Positions 17,849 through 26,165 of a stretch of 34,463 bases of DNA are shown one piece after another. A program made the translations under genes and the position numbers. Location: NCBI GenBank assembly GCA_013002295.1, contig JABDKI010000021.1, positions 1-34,463 on the forward strand, in the 5' to 3' direction. Every line of letters starts with the position of its first letter. Position 1 is the stretch's first letter. The notes under the pieces are model-generated. The model worked only from the letters and a program-made list of their open reading frames with translations. It was not told the DNA's origin and did no database searches. The stretch comes from Altererythrobacter sp. (lineage in GTDB: Bacteria > Pseudomonadota > Alphaproteobacteria > Sphingomonadales > Sphingomonadaceae).

Positions 17849-18316
17849 TCAACCCGCCCATCCGGGCGGCATGCGCGGTTCTACCACCTGGCGCAGGACA
17901 AAGCCCGTTTCCATCCTCACCACGCCGGGCAATTGCGCCAGCTCGTCACGGTGAATCTCGGCAAAATGATCGAGCGAGCGGACCTGCACGGTGATGAAAT
18001 AGTCATCGCTGCCGCTCATCAGCTCGCACGCGGTGACGGAGGGGCTTTGCTTCACGGCCTCTTCAAATGCGTCCATCTGCTCACGGCTCTGGCTCGCCAG
18101 CGTAATGCGGATATGCACGCGTGCACCGTGGCCCAATTGCGCCATATCCAGATCGGCGCTGTATCCGCGGATCAACCCGGCATCCTCCAATGCCCTTTGC
18201 CGCCGCGCAATCGAAGTAGGAGATCGGCCGATCTCCTCTCCCAATTGCTGATGGGTGGCGCGGCCATTGCGGCCAAGCGCGCCGAGCAACTTGTGATCAA
18301 TTGAGTCCAGTTCCAT
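17849..18316 (-). CDS. Lrp/AsnC-family regulator, probable regulator of alanine dehydrogenase
   Basis: The 155-residue protein has an N-terminal helix-turn-helix (LDSIDHKLLGALGRNG then LGEEIGRSPTSIARRQRALE) and a C-terminal RAM domain (ACELMSGSDDYFITVQV, then VVRMETGFVLRQVVEPR). It starts 134 nt from the divergent alanine dehydrogenase. An Lrp-type activator next to ald, such as AldR in mycobacteria, responds to alanine and controls ald, and that is the likely job here. A perfect inverted repeat at 18346-18362 lies in the shared control region. The name cannot be transferred with certainty, but the pairing makes the role more than a family-level guess. Confidence 0.9.
   Translation of the reverse strand: MELDSIDHKLLGALGRNGRATHQQLGEEIGRSPTSIARRQRALEDAGLIRGYSADLDMAQLGHGARVHIRITLASQSREQMDAFEEAVKQSPSVTACELMSGSDDYFITVQVRSLDHFAEIHRDELAQLPGVVRMETGFVLRQVVEPRMPPGWAG
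17854..17869 (-). terminator. GC hairpin overlapping the 3' end of the Lrp gene
   Basis: CCGCCC and GGGCGG form a perfect 6-bp stem with a 4-nt loop, inside the last codons of the Lrp/AsnC gene and ending before its stop codon at 17849-17851. There is no U-run downstream on the minus strand. It may act as a 3' structure, or may simply reflect the Pro-Pro-Gly-Trp-Ala-Gly coding sequence. Confidence 0.25.
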
Positions 18317-18345
18317 GGATGATGCCTGCGAAAAATGCTATATTG

Positions 18346-18362
18346 ATGCAGGATAACTGCAT
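18346..18362. promoter_or_regulatory. Palindromic operator candidate between lrp-type gene and ald
   Basis: ATGCAG-GATAA-CTGCAT is a perfect 6-bp inverted repeat with a 5-nt AT-rich centre. It lies 30 nt before the regulator start codon and 84 nt before the ald start codon. Size and AT centre suit an Lrp/AsnC dimer, so I infer a shared operator for autoregulation and ald control. Confidence 0.5.
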
Positions 18363-18450
18363 TGAAAACGGTAAGTGCACTTAACTTCGCCGAGAAACAA
18401 GCCCAGCATGCGTGTATTCTGCAGGTAGAAATGGAATGCGGAGAATTGAG

Positions 18451-19536
18451 ATGCTCATAGGTGTCCCCAAGGAAATAAAAAACCACGAATATCGCGTCGG
18501 TCTGACACCCGAAGCTGCGCGCGAATACATCGTATGCGGGCATTCGGTCATCGTCGAAAGCGGCGCGGGGCTGGGCATCACGAAGACCGATGATGACTAT
18601 CGCGCCATCGGGGCTGAGATTGTCGACAGCGCTGAGGAAGTGTTCGCGCGCGCCGAGATGGTGGTGAAGGTAAAAGAACCGCAGCCGAACGAATGGGTGC
18701 AACTGCGCGAAGGGCAGATCCTGTTCACTTATCTGCATCTTGCACCCGATCCGGAGCAGGCCAGGGGCCTGATGGAAACGGGAGTTTCGGCCGTCGCCTA
18801 TGAAACCGTGACTGACCGCGATGGCGGGTTGCCGTTGCTCGCGCCAATGAGCGAAGTTGCAGGGCGCCTTTCGATCGAAGCGAGCGCGCAGGCGAGCCAC
18901 AAGGTCAATGGCGGGCGTGGCATCTTGATGGGCGGTGTGCCGGGCGTTCTGCCGGCCAAGGTCGTGGTGATCGGTGGCGGCGTGGTTGGTACGCAGGCCG
19001 CGCGCATGGCCGCGGGCCTGGGCGCGAATGTCGAGATCCTCGACCGTTCGCTGCCCCGCATTCGCGAATTGGACGATATGTTCCAAGGCCGCGTCACAAC
19101 ACGCTATTCCAACGCTGGCACAATCGAGAACGCGATTACCGACGCAGACGTAGTAGTGGGCGCGGTACTGATCCCCGGTGCCTCTGCGCCGAAACTGGTG
19201 ACGCGCGATATGCTTGGCCTGATGCAGCACAGCGCGGTGCTGGTGGATGTAGCCATCGATCAGGGCGGGTGTTTTGAAACTTCAAAGCCGACCACGCATG
19301 AAGACCCGACCTATCTGGTCGATGACATCATTCACTATTGCGTGGCGAATATGCCGGGCGCGGTTCCGCATACCTCCAGTTATGCGCTCAACAACGCGAC
19401 TTTGCCCTTTGGATTGGCGCTCGCGAACAAAGGGATTGCGGCGTGCGAGGATGACCCGCATCTGAAGCCAGGCCTGAATGTTCACGGCGGGCGGATCGTG
19501 AACGAGGCGGTGGCGGAAAGCCTCGGGTTCGATTGA
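18451..19536 (+). CDS. ald: Alanine dehydrogenase
   Basis: Ald catalyses reversible NAD-linked deamination of L-alanine to pyruvate and ammonium in the cytoplasm, letting alanine serve as carbon and nitrogen source. The 361-residue protein begins MLIGVPKEIKNHEYRVG, the family's conserved start with Arg15 and a substrate-binding Lys further on (VKVKEPQ at about 73-79). It has the conserved YLHLAPD, a Rossmann motif VVIGGGVVGTQAARMAAGLG and the C-terminal MPGAVPHTSSYALNNATLP. The ATG at 18451 is preceded by GGAG and matches the family start; the frame stays open 13 codons upstream, but that extension is not family-like. Length is slightly below the usual 370. A divergent Lrp-type regulator and palindrome lie upstream. 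A 5-bp stem (CAAGC/GCTTG) follows the stop, without a U-tract. Confidence 0.96.
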   Translation: MLIGVPKEIKNHEYRVGLTPEAAREYIVCGHSVIVESGAGLGITKTDDDYRAIGAEIVDSAEEVFARAEMVVKVKEPQPNEWVQLREGQILFTYLHLAPDPEQARGLMETGVSAVAYETVTDRDGGLPLLAPMSEVAGRLSIEASAQASHKVNGGRGILMGGVPGVLPAKVVVIGGGVVGTQAARMAAGLGANVEILDRSLPRIRELDDMFQGRVTTRYSNAGTIENAITDADVVVGAVLIPGASAPKLVTRDMLGLMQHSAVLVDVAIDQGGCFETSKPTTHEDPTYLVDDIIHYCVANMPGAVPHTSSYALNNATLPFGLALANKGIAACEDDPHLKPGLNVHGGRIVNEAVAESLGFD

Positions 19537-19593
19537 TGACGGGGCAGGCTGGCAAGCGCTGCTTGGGCTACCGCTAGCTGAACTCCATTTACA

Positions 19594-19615
19594 GATATAA
19601 AAGAATCTTTATATC
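19594..19615. promoter_or_regulatory. SahR-like operator of the methionine-cycle operon
   Basis: GATATAAA-AGAATC-TTTATATC is a perfect 8-bp inverted repeat with a 6-nt centre, strikingly AT-rich against its surroundings. It ends 10 nt before the ATG of an ArsR-methyltransferase regulator that heads metF-metH. ATATAAA-type palindromes with a GAT/ATC-like centre are characteristic of SahR, the S-adenosylhomocysteine-responsive repressor of proteobacterial methionine-cycle genes, so this is probably the autoregulatory site. Confidence 0.75.
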
Positions 19616-19625
19616 CGTGGTTTCG

Positions 19626-20615
19626 ATGCAGACCGAAACCATCATAAAGGCGCTGGCGGACCCTACGCGGCTGCGCATCATGCGCTTGCTGGCCGCGATG
19701 GAGCTGGCGGTTGGAGAGCTGGCGCAAGTTCTCGAGCAGAGCCAGCCGCGCGTCTCGCGCCACGTCGGCATCCTGTGTGATGCAGGTTTGGCTGAGCGTC
19801 GGCGCGAGGGCAGCTGGGTGTTCCTGCATGCGCTCAGCACTTCAGGTGAGCACGCGTCGCTGACGCGCGCTGTCATCGGACTGCTTGAAACGGCGGAACG
19901 GGAAGACCCGGTATTTGCCCGTCAATGCCTTGATGACTGTCGCAAGCTCTCGGCGATCCGATCTGCCCGTGAAGATGCAGCGCAGGCTTACTTCAAACGG
20001 CACGCCGGTGAGTGGGATGAACTGCGCCAATTGCACAGCCCGGACAAGCAGGTGGAACAGGCACTTGCCACAGCGTTAGGCGACGCGCCGGTGGGAGATC
20101 TGCTCGATATCGGGACAGGAACGGGCCGGATTGCAGAACTGCTTGCCGATCATGCGTCGCGTGTGGTGGCTCTCGACAAAAGTCTCGAGATGCTCAAGCT
20201 GGCGCGCGCAAAACTACAGCATCTGCCGACAGACAAGGTCGAACTGGTTCAAGGCGACTTCACGGATTTGCCGTTCAGCGAAGCGCAGTTTGACACGGTA
20301 TTGCTGCATCAAGTGCTGCATTTCGCGCAGGAGCCTGAGCTTGTGCTGCAGGAAGCGGCGCGGGTCACACGGCCCGGTGGGCGGATCGCGATTGTCGATT
20401 TTGCTGCGCACAGCCGCGAAGATCTGCGCACCCGCCATGCACATGCCCGCCTTGGTTTTGCTGATGGCCAGCTCAAGCAGATGCTTCGCGATACGGGCTA
20501 CATCGCGAAAGCGCCAGTCGCGCTCGAAGGCGGGGAACTGGTGGTCAAAATCTGGATTGGTCAGCGCAAAGGCGCGCAGGCAGCCAAAGCACAACCTAAG
20601 GAACATACTGCATGA
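19626..20615 (+). CDS. sahR: ArsR-family regulator fused to SAM-dependent methyltransferase domain, SahR-like
   Basis: Residues about 1-95 form an ArsR winged helix (IIKALADPTRLRIMRLL, then VGELAQVLEQSQPRVSRHVG and a wing ending GSWVFLHAL). Residues about 145-315 form a class I methyltransferase fold with motif I LLDIGTGTGRIAEL and DFTDLPF at the second SAM-contact region. This ArsR-methyltransferase fusion in front of metF and metH is the layout of SahR, which represses methionine-cycle genes and is released by S-adenosylhomocysteine; the methyltransferase-like part probably serves as the sensor. The ATG at 19626 matches the family N-terminus; a GTG at 19617 would add three residues and touch the operator. 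No Shine-Dalgarno fits, so translation may be leaderless. Its TGA overlaps the metF ATG (ATGA). Confidence 0.85.
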   Translation: MQTETIIKALADPTRLRIMRLLAAMELAVGELAQVLEQSQPRVSRHVGILCDAGLAERRREGSWVFLHALSTSGEHASLTRAVIGLLETAEREDPVFARQCLDDCRKLSAIRSAREDAAQAYFKRHAGEWDELRQLHSPDKQVEQALATALGDAPVGDLLDIGTGTGRIAELLADHASRVVALDKSLEMLKLARAKLQHLPTDKVELVQGDFTDLPFSEAQFDTVLLHQVLHFAQEPELVLQEAARVTRPGGRIAIVDFAAHSREDLRTRHAHARLGFADGQLKQMLRDTGYIAKAPVALEGGELVVKIWIGQRKGAQAAKAQPKEHTA

Positions 20616-21538
20616 GCCCGACGCTCGATCAAATGCATGAAGCGCGCACCGCGCTCGACAGCCCGCTGTTCAAAGGGTTGCCGGGTGATATCGACGTTTC
20701 GTTCGAATTCTTCCCTCCCAAGACGGAGAAGATGGGCGAAACGCTGTGGCAGAGTGTCGAAACACTCAAACCGCTTGGCCCGCGCTTTGCGTCGGTCACC
20801 TATGGCGCGGGCGGTTCAACTCGCGAACGCACGCATGAGCAAGTCGTGCGGATCCAAAAGGAAGCAGGCATTCCCGCCGCCGCGCACCTAACCTGCGTGG
20901 CCGCGACCAAGGAAGAGGTCAACGAGGTCGCACGACATTATTGGGAAAGCGGCATCCGCCATATCGTTGCGCTGCGCGGAGATGCACCCGACGGCGGCGG
21001 TCAGTACACCCCGCATCCGGGCGGATATGCCAATGCAGTGGAGTTGATCGCAGGTCTGAAGGAAGTGGCCGATTTCGAGATTTCGGTAGCGGCCTATCCT
21101 GAAGTTCACCCGGATAGCCCCGACGCGCAAAGCGATTTGGACAATCTCAAGGCCAAGTTTGACGCGGGCGCTACCCGCGCGATCACGCAGTTCTTCTTCA
21201 ACACGCGCTGTTTCTTCGAGTTCCGAGACAAGGCAGCTGCAGCAGGCATCAATGGCGAAATCGTGCCGGGCATCATGCCAGTGGTCAGCTTCGCTGCAGT
21301 TCAGCGGATGAGCGGGCTGTGCGGCACGGATATCCCTCACTGGATGGAAGGGCTGTTCGATGGGCTCGATGACCGGCCCGAAGCGCGCCAGCTGGTGAGC
21401 GCAACCATAGCCGCTGAACTGTGCCGCCGGCTTTATGCGGGCGGCGTGCGCCAGTTCCACTTCTACACCTTGAACCGGGCAGAGCTAAGCTATGCGATCT
21501 GCCATATGCTGGGCATGCGCCCGAAAGGCGGCGCATGA
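20612..21538 (+). CDS. metF: Methylenetetrahydrofolate reductase
   Basis: MetF reduces 5,10-methylene-THF to 5-methyl-THF with FAD and NAD(P)H, giving the methyl donor for methionine synthase. The 308-residue barrel enzyme shows SFEFFPPKTEKM with the catalytic-site Glu32, FASVTYGAGGSTR, HLTCVAATKEEV, IVALRGDAP, YPEVHPDSPD and ITQFFFNTRCFFEFRDKA, ending FHFYTLNRAELSYAICHMLG. All flavin- and folate-contact motifs expected of bacterial MetF are present. The start overlaps the sahR stop as ATGA; an in-frame ATG seven codons later is possible. The stop overlaps the next start in the same way, so translation of sahR, metF and metH is probably coupled. Confidence 0.97.
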   Translation: MSPTLDQMHEARTALDSPLFKGLPGDIDVSFEFFPPKTEKMGETLWQSVETLKPLGPRFASVTYGAGGSTRERTHEQVVRIQKEAGIPAAAHLTCVAATKEEVNEVARHYWESGIRHIVALRGDAPDGGGQYTPHPGGYANAVELIAGLKEVADFEISVAAYPEVHPDSPDAQSDLDNLKAKFDAGATRAITQFFFNTRCFFEFRDKAAAAGINGEIVPGIMPVVSFAAVQRMSGLCGTDIPHWMEGLFDGLDDRPEARQLVSATIAAELCRRLYAGGVRQFHFYTLNRAELSYAICHMLGMRPKGGA

Positions 21539-22587
21539 TGGCTAGCGCACGCGAACGCCTAACTGAGGCTGCGAATGGAGGCATTCTGATCAAGGACGGC
21601 CCCTATGGCACCGCGATCCAGAACGCGAAGCTGGGCGCGGAAGAATACGCAGGCGATACCGGTCTGACGCAGGATCAGAAGGGTAATAATGACCTTGTGA
21701 ACCTGACTCAACCGCAAGTGATCCGCGCGATTTGCGATCAGTATATCGATGCAGGCGCGACTGTGCTGGCCACCAACACCTTCAACGCCAACTCCATCAG
21801 CCAGGCAGATTATGGCGCGGAAGGCCTAGTGCGAGAGATCAATGTCTCCGCGGCTAAGATCATCCGGCAGGCCTGCGAAGAAGCGACGGCGAAGGACGGC
21901 AAGCCGCGCTTCGTTTGCGGCGCGATGGGTCCAACCAACAAGACGCTGTCGCTCTCCCCCAATGTCGAAGACCCGGGCTTTCGCGAAGTCACGTTTGACG
22001 AAGTGAAGAACGTTTACCGGGAACAGGCAGCAGCGCTGATTGAAGGTGGCGCAGACTTCATCCTGATCGAAACAGTATTCGACACGCTCAACTGCAAAGC
22101 TGCGATCATGGCGGTGAAGGAGCTGGAGGCAGAGCGCGGCGAGGATATCCCATTGATGATCTCGCTGACGTTGACCGACTTGTCAGGCCGCAACCTGTCC
22201 GGCCATACGGTGGAGGCGTTCTGGTATGCCGTGCGCCACGCCAAGCCGGTGACCATCGGGCTCAATTGCAGCTTTGGCGCGGACCAACTGCGCCCGCATG
22301 TACAGCTTTTGTCCGGCATCGCGGACACACTGCTGATGGCTTATCCCAATGCGGGCTTGCCCAACGAGCTGGGTGAATATGACGAGATGCCCGAGACCAC
22401 CGCCCAGCTGGTCAAACAATGGGCCGAAGGCGGTAGGGTGAATATCCTGGGCGGTTGCTGCGGCTCGACGCCCGAACATATCGCTGCGGTCGCAAAGACT
22501 GTTGACGGTTGCACGCCGCGCGCGATCCCGACGCTGGACAGCGATATGCGCCTTGCCGGTCTTGAACCTTTCACGATTGCCGCCTGA
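21535..22587 (+). CDS. metH: Methionine synthase, homocysteine-binding subunit (split MetH N-terminal part)
   Basis: The 350-residue protein is the zinc- and homocysteine-binding barrel of cobalamin-dependent methionine synthase on its own. It has [13 protein letters not shown] near the start, [39 protein letters not shown] and the zinc ligands Cys245 (GLNCSFGAD) and Cys308-Cys309 ([10 protein letters not shown]). The folate, cobalamin and activation domains are encoded by the next gene. Splitting MetH here is usual in several alphaproteobacteria and is not a frameshift: the next gene has its own start in a TGATG overlap, and both halves are full length for their domains. The start lies in an ATGA overlap with metF; a second ATG follows directly at 21538. 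The frame is open further upstream inside metF, which I reject. Confidence 0.93.
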   Translation: MMASARERLTEAANGGILIKDGPYGTAIQNAKLGAEEYAGDTGLTQDQKGNNDLVNLTQPQVIRAICDQYIDAGATVLATNTFNANSISQADYGAEGLVREINVSAAKIIRQACEEATAKDGKPRFVCGAMGPTNKTLSLSPNVEDPGFREVTFDEVKNVYREQAAALIEGGADFILIETVFDTLNCKAAIMAVKELEAERGEDIPLMISLTLTDLSGRNLSGHTVEAFWYAVRHAKPVTIGLNCSFGADQLRPHVQLLSGIADTLLMAYPNAGLPNELGEYDEMPETTAQLVKQWAEGGRVNILGGCCGSTPEHIAAVAKTVDGCTPRAIPTLDSDMRLAGLEPFTIAA

Positions 22588-25226
22588 TGACAGATCAAAT
22601 CCCTGAAATCACAAGCGCACGCTTCGTCAATATTGGCGAACGCACCAATGTGACCGGCTCTGCGCGGTTCAAGAAGCTGATCATGGTGGGCGATTACGCC
22701 ACGGCGGTCGAGGTCGCGCGCCAGCAGGTCGAAAACGGCGCGCAGGTGATAGACGTCAATATGGACGAAGGCCTGCTCGATGCGGTCGAAGCCATGACGG
22801 CCTTCCTCAAGCTGATCGCCGCAGAGCCCGATATCGCGCGGGTGCCGGTGATGATCGACAGTTCCAAATGGGAAGTGATCGAAGCGGGCCTGAAATGCGT
22901 GTCCGGTAAGCCGATCGTCAACTCCATTTCGATGAAGGAAGGCGAGGAAGAATTCCTGCGTCACGCGCGGCTGTGCATGCTTTATGGCGCGGCGGCGGTA
23001 GTGATGGCCTTCGACGAAACGGGGCAAGCCGATACCAAAGAGCGCAAGGTAGAGATTTGCACCCGCGCCTATAAACTGTTGACCGGGATCGGTTTTTCGC
23101 CCGAGGACATCATCTTCGATCCCAATATCTTTGCTGTCGCCACAGGGATCGAAGAGCATGATCGCTACGGGCTCGATTTTCTCGAGGCGGTGCGCGAAAT
23201 CAAGGCAAACTGCCCGCATGCCAAGACCAGCGGCGGGCTGTCGAACCTTTCTTTCAGCTTCCGCGGCAACGAGACTGTGCGCCGCGCGATGCATTCGGTT
23301 TTCCTCTATCACGCGATCCCTGCTGGGCTCGACATGGCGATCGTCAATGCGGGCCAGCTCGATATCTATGACGACATTGATGGGGAACTGCGCGAGGCGT
23401 GCGAAGACGTGATCCTGATGCGCAGGCCGGATGCGACCGAACGGCTGATCGATCTTGCGGAAAGCTATAAAGGCAAGTCTGTCGCGGACGAAAAGGCGGC
23501 AGAGGAATGGCGCGGTTGGGCGGTTGAGAGGCGGCTTGAACACGCGTTGGTCAAGGGCATTGACGCGCATGTCGTCGACGACACCGAAGAGGCGCGCGCC
23601 GCGCTCGCCGCCAATGGCGGCCGCCCGATCGAAGTGATCGAAGGCCCGCTGATGGACGGGATGAATGTTGTCGGTGACCTGTTTGGCAGCGGCAAGATGT
23701 TCCTGCCCCAAGTGGTCAAGAGTGCGCGGGTGATGAAAAAAGCTGTCGCGCATCTGATCCCCTTTATCGAGGCAGAGAAGAACTTGCTGCCCGAGGAAGA
23801 GCGCAAGGCCAAAGGCAAAATCGTGATGGCGACCGTTAAGGGCGACGTGCACGATATCGGCAAGAACATCGTTGGCGTGGTGCTGCAGTGCAATGGCTAT
23901 GACGTGATCGATCTTGGCGTCATGGTGCCGTGGCAGGATATTCTGAAATCAGCCAATGATAACAAGGCGGATATGATCGGCCTTTCGGGTCTGATCACAC
24001 CGTCGCTCGACGAAATGGTGACCGTGGCCGAGGAGATGCAACGCAGCGAGTTCACCATGCCGCTGCTGATTGGCGGGGCGACCACCAGCAAAGTGCACAC
24101 CGCGCTGCGGATTGATCCTGCCTATCCGGGCCCGGTCATCCATGTGCTTGATGCAAGCCGTGCAGTGGGCGTGGCGTCAAAGCTGCTGTCCGACACGCAG
24201 CGTGATGAATTCGTGGATGAAACCGCGAAAGAGTACATCAGGGTGCGTGATGCGCGGGCCGGCAAAACGCCCAGCGTTTTGCTGACCTTGGAAGAAGCGC
24301 AGGCGAACTATTATGATGCCTATCTCAGCGACAAACCCGCACCACCGCTGCAACCGGGCGTGCATGTGTTCGAAGACTGGGATCTGGCGGATCTGCGCGA
24401 ATATATCGACTGGACGCCGTTCTTCCGCGCATGGGAATTGCACGGCAACTATCCGGCGATCCTCGACGATGACGTGGTAGGCGAAACCGCGCGTCAACTA
24501 AAGGCCGATGCAGACGCGATGCTCGAAAAGATCGTGGCTGAGAAATGGCTGACTGCGCGCGGTGTTGCGGGCTTATGGCCCTGCGCGCGTGACGGCGATG
24601 ACGTAACCATCCACCGGGTAAACCGCGAAGAGCATGTTGTGTTGCCCTTCCTGCGCCAGCAGGTGAAGAAAAGCCGCGACCGCGCCAATATGTGCCTGGC
24701 AGATTTTATCGATCCGGCGGGTGACTGGATCGGCGGATTTGCGGTCGGCATCCATGGGATCGAGCCGCATTCAAAGCGCTTCCTTGAGGATAAGGACGAT
24801 TATTCGGACATTCTGCTGAAGGCGTTGGCAGACCGTTTCGCTGAAGCTTTTGCAGAGCGGTTACATCTGCACACCCGTACCGATCTGTGGGGCTATGCGC
24901 CGGACGAGCAGCTGACCAGTGAAGCGCTGATCAAAGAACAATATCGCGGCATTCGCCCGGCACCCGGCTATCCCGCGTGTCCCGATCACTCGCTGAAACC
25001 GATCCTGTTCGATCTGCTCGAAGCAGAAGCGAACGTCGGCCTGGCGCTGACCGAGAATTTCGCGATGTATCCCACGGCGGCGGTCAGTGGGTTCTATTTC
25101 GGCCATCCTGAAAGCCAGTACTTTGGCGTTGCGCGCATCGGGCGGGATCAGCTGGAAGACTATGCGAAACGGCGCGGGGTAGATATGGCGACGGCCGAAC
25201 GATGGCTACGCCCGAATCTCGACTAA
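22587..25226 (+). CDS. metH: Methionine synthase, folate-, cobalamin- and AdoMet-binding subunit (split MetH C-terminal part)
   Basis: The 879-residue protein carries the remaining MetH domains in order: a pterin-binding barrel at about 10-285 ([31 protein letters not shown]), a helical cobalamin cap at about 310-405 ([20 protein letters not shown]), a Rossmann-like cobalamin domain at about 410-550 with the cobalt-ligating His422 in DVHDIGKN, and an AdoMet-binding reactivation domain at about 560-879 ([16 protein letters not shown], then [18 protein letters not shown]). It moves the methyl group from methyl-THF to the homocysteine bound by the partner subunit. It requires B12; no cobalamin riboswitch is visible upstream, and control appears to come from the SahR-like site. 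Its ATG shares one base with the preceding TGA. Confidence 0.97.
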   Translation: MTDQIPEITSARFVNIGERTNVTGSARFKKLIMVGDYATAVEVARQQVENGAQVIDVNMDEGLLDAVEAMTAFLKLIAAEPDIARVPVMIDSSKWEVIEAGLKCVSGKPIVNSISMKEGEEEFLRHARLCMLYGAAAVVMAFDETGQADTKERKVEICTRAYKLLTGIGFSPEDIIFDPNIFAVATGIEEHDRYGLDFLEAVREIKANCPHAKTSGGLSNLSFSFRGNETVRRAMHSVFLYHAIPAGLDMAIVNAGQLDIYDDIDGELREACEDVILMRRPDATERLIDLAESYKGKSVADEKAAEEWRGWAVERRLEHALVKGIDAHVVDDTEEARAALAANGGRPIEVIEGPLMDGMNVVGDLFGSGKMFLPQVVKSARVMKKAVAHLIPFIEAEKNLLPEEERKAKGKIVMATVKGDVHDIGKNIVGVVLQCNGYDVIDLGVMVPWQDILKSANDNKADMIGLSGLITPSLDEMVTVAEEMQRSEFTMPLLIGGATTSKVHTALRIDPAYPGPVIHVLDASRAVGVASKLLSDTQRDEFVDETAKEYIRVRDARAGKTPSVLLTLEEAQANYYDAYLSDKPAPPLQPGVHVFEDWDLADLREYIDWTPFFRAWELHGNYPAILDDDVVGETARQLKADADAMLEKIVAEKWLTARGVAGLWPCARDGDDVTIHRVNREEHVVLPFLRQQVKKSRDRANMCLADFIDPAGDWIGGFAVGIHGIEPHSKRFLEDKDDYSDILLKALADRFAEAFAERLHLHTRTDLWGYAPDEQLTSEALIKEQYRGIRPAPGYPACPDHSLKPILFDLLEAEANVGLALTENFAMYPTAAVSGFYFGHPESQYFGVARIGRDQLEDYAKRRGVDMATAERWLRPNLD

Positions 25227-26155
25227 ACACTGTCCCGCCCATGCTGGCGCATACATCGCGGTTGACTCTGGTCGGCGGCGGGGTGCTGGCTCTGCTCTAT
25301 GCGCTGAATTGGTGGCTGGTCGATACTGATGCGCAGCTTCTGCGCCAGCTGTGGTTCTTACCCGGCGTTGGCGTGATTGGAGCGGTCATTGCCAATGCCA
25401 GCGGCACTGGAGGCGGGGTGGTGTTCGTGCCGGTGTTCAACGCGATGCGCGATCTGGGCGCGATGGAGCTCGACCCAATCCGGGTGACGGCGGTGTCGAT
25501 GGGAATCCAAGCCTTCGGGATGAGTTTGGGCGCCCTTAGATGGACAGACCGGCTCTATCATCAAAAAGCGCCTGCGCCGCTCGAAGCGCAAACCCAGGCA
25601 CGCGATTACTGGCAGGTTTGCGGGCTGGTTCTGCTCCTGTCTGTCCCCGCTCTGCTCGCTACGCAGCGCCTTTTTGCATTCGACGGGCAAGCCGTATTGC
25701 TGGGCTACAAGAGTTTCTCGATCGTGCTGGGTGTCGCGCTGCTCATCGCGACATGGACTTTCAATCGCGACATTCCCGAGCGGACCCGGTTAGAGCCCGT
25801 CGACATCGCCATGTTGGCGGTGATCTCGATCCCGGGCGGCGCGATTACCGCGCTGTTTTCAGTCGGCATCGGAGAGCTGGTCGCGTTCTATCTGTTCCTG
25901 CGGCACTACCCGATACTGCTGAGCGTCGGCACGGCCTGCGTGATCTCATCTGTAAGCGTTGCTGCGGGACTCGTCTGGCATATCGACATGGGCACGGTGC
26001 AATGGGAAGTCGTGCTGCTCGCCGCGCCGGGTGCCATGCTGGGTGCATTCTTGGCGCGGCCCATTGCGTTTTGGCTGGGTGCGCGCAAGCTCAAGACGCT
26101 GGGCGCAATCTGGATCGTTGGGTCAGCACTATATCTGCTGTGGCTGAACTGGTAA
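25202..26155 (+). CDS. TSUP family (TauE/SafE-like) membrane transporter
   Basis: The 317-residue protein has about eight membrane segments and the family pattern [21 protein letters not shown] in the first repeat and a second [21 protein letters not shown] in the second, typical of TauE/SafE (TSUP) proteins that move sulfite, sulfoacetate or other small organic anions. The substrate is unknown. The ATG at 25202 lies inside the end of metH (25-nt overlap); an in-frame ATG at 25241, 14 nt after the metH stop, begins closer to the first membrane segment and may be the true start. Either way it is probably co-transcribed with the met operon, which may point to a sulfur compound linked to the methionine cycle. 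Confidence 0.88.
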   Translation: MATPESRLNTVPPMLAHTSRLTLVGGGVLALLYALNWWLVDTDAQLLRQLWFLPGVGVIGAVIANASGTGGGVVFVPVFNAMRDLGAMELDPIRVTAVSMGIQAFGMSLGALRWTDRLYHQKAPAPLEAQTQARDYWQVCGLVLLLSVPALLATQRLFAFDGQAVLLGYKSFSIVLGVALLIATWTFNRDIPERTRLEPVDIAMLAVISIPGGAITALFSVGIGELVAFYLFLRHYPILLSVGTACVISSVSVAAGLVWHIDMGTVQWEVVLLAAPGAMLGAFLARPIAFWLGARKLKTLGAIWIVGSALYLLWLNW

Positions 26156-26165
26156 GGGACTGACT

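Noticed and set aside
19537-19625. A SAM, SAH or cobalamin riboswitch before the met genes
   Set aside because: The gap is only 89 nt and contains no conserved aptamer sequence or B12 box; the palindrome with an ArsR-type regulator explains control better.
21535-22590. metH appearing broken by a stop at 22585-22587
   Set aside because: The two parts split exactly at a domain boundary, each is full length for its domains, and the second has its own overlapping start; this is the known split form, not a frameshift or nonsense mutation.
22341-23852. A 503-codon open frame on the minus strand opposite metH
   Set aside because: It lies entirely antisense to well-conserved metH parts; its composition (His, Arg and Asp rich) is typical of shadow frames in GC-rich genes, and no family motif is visible.
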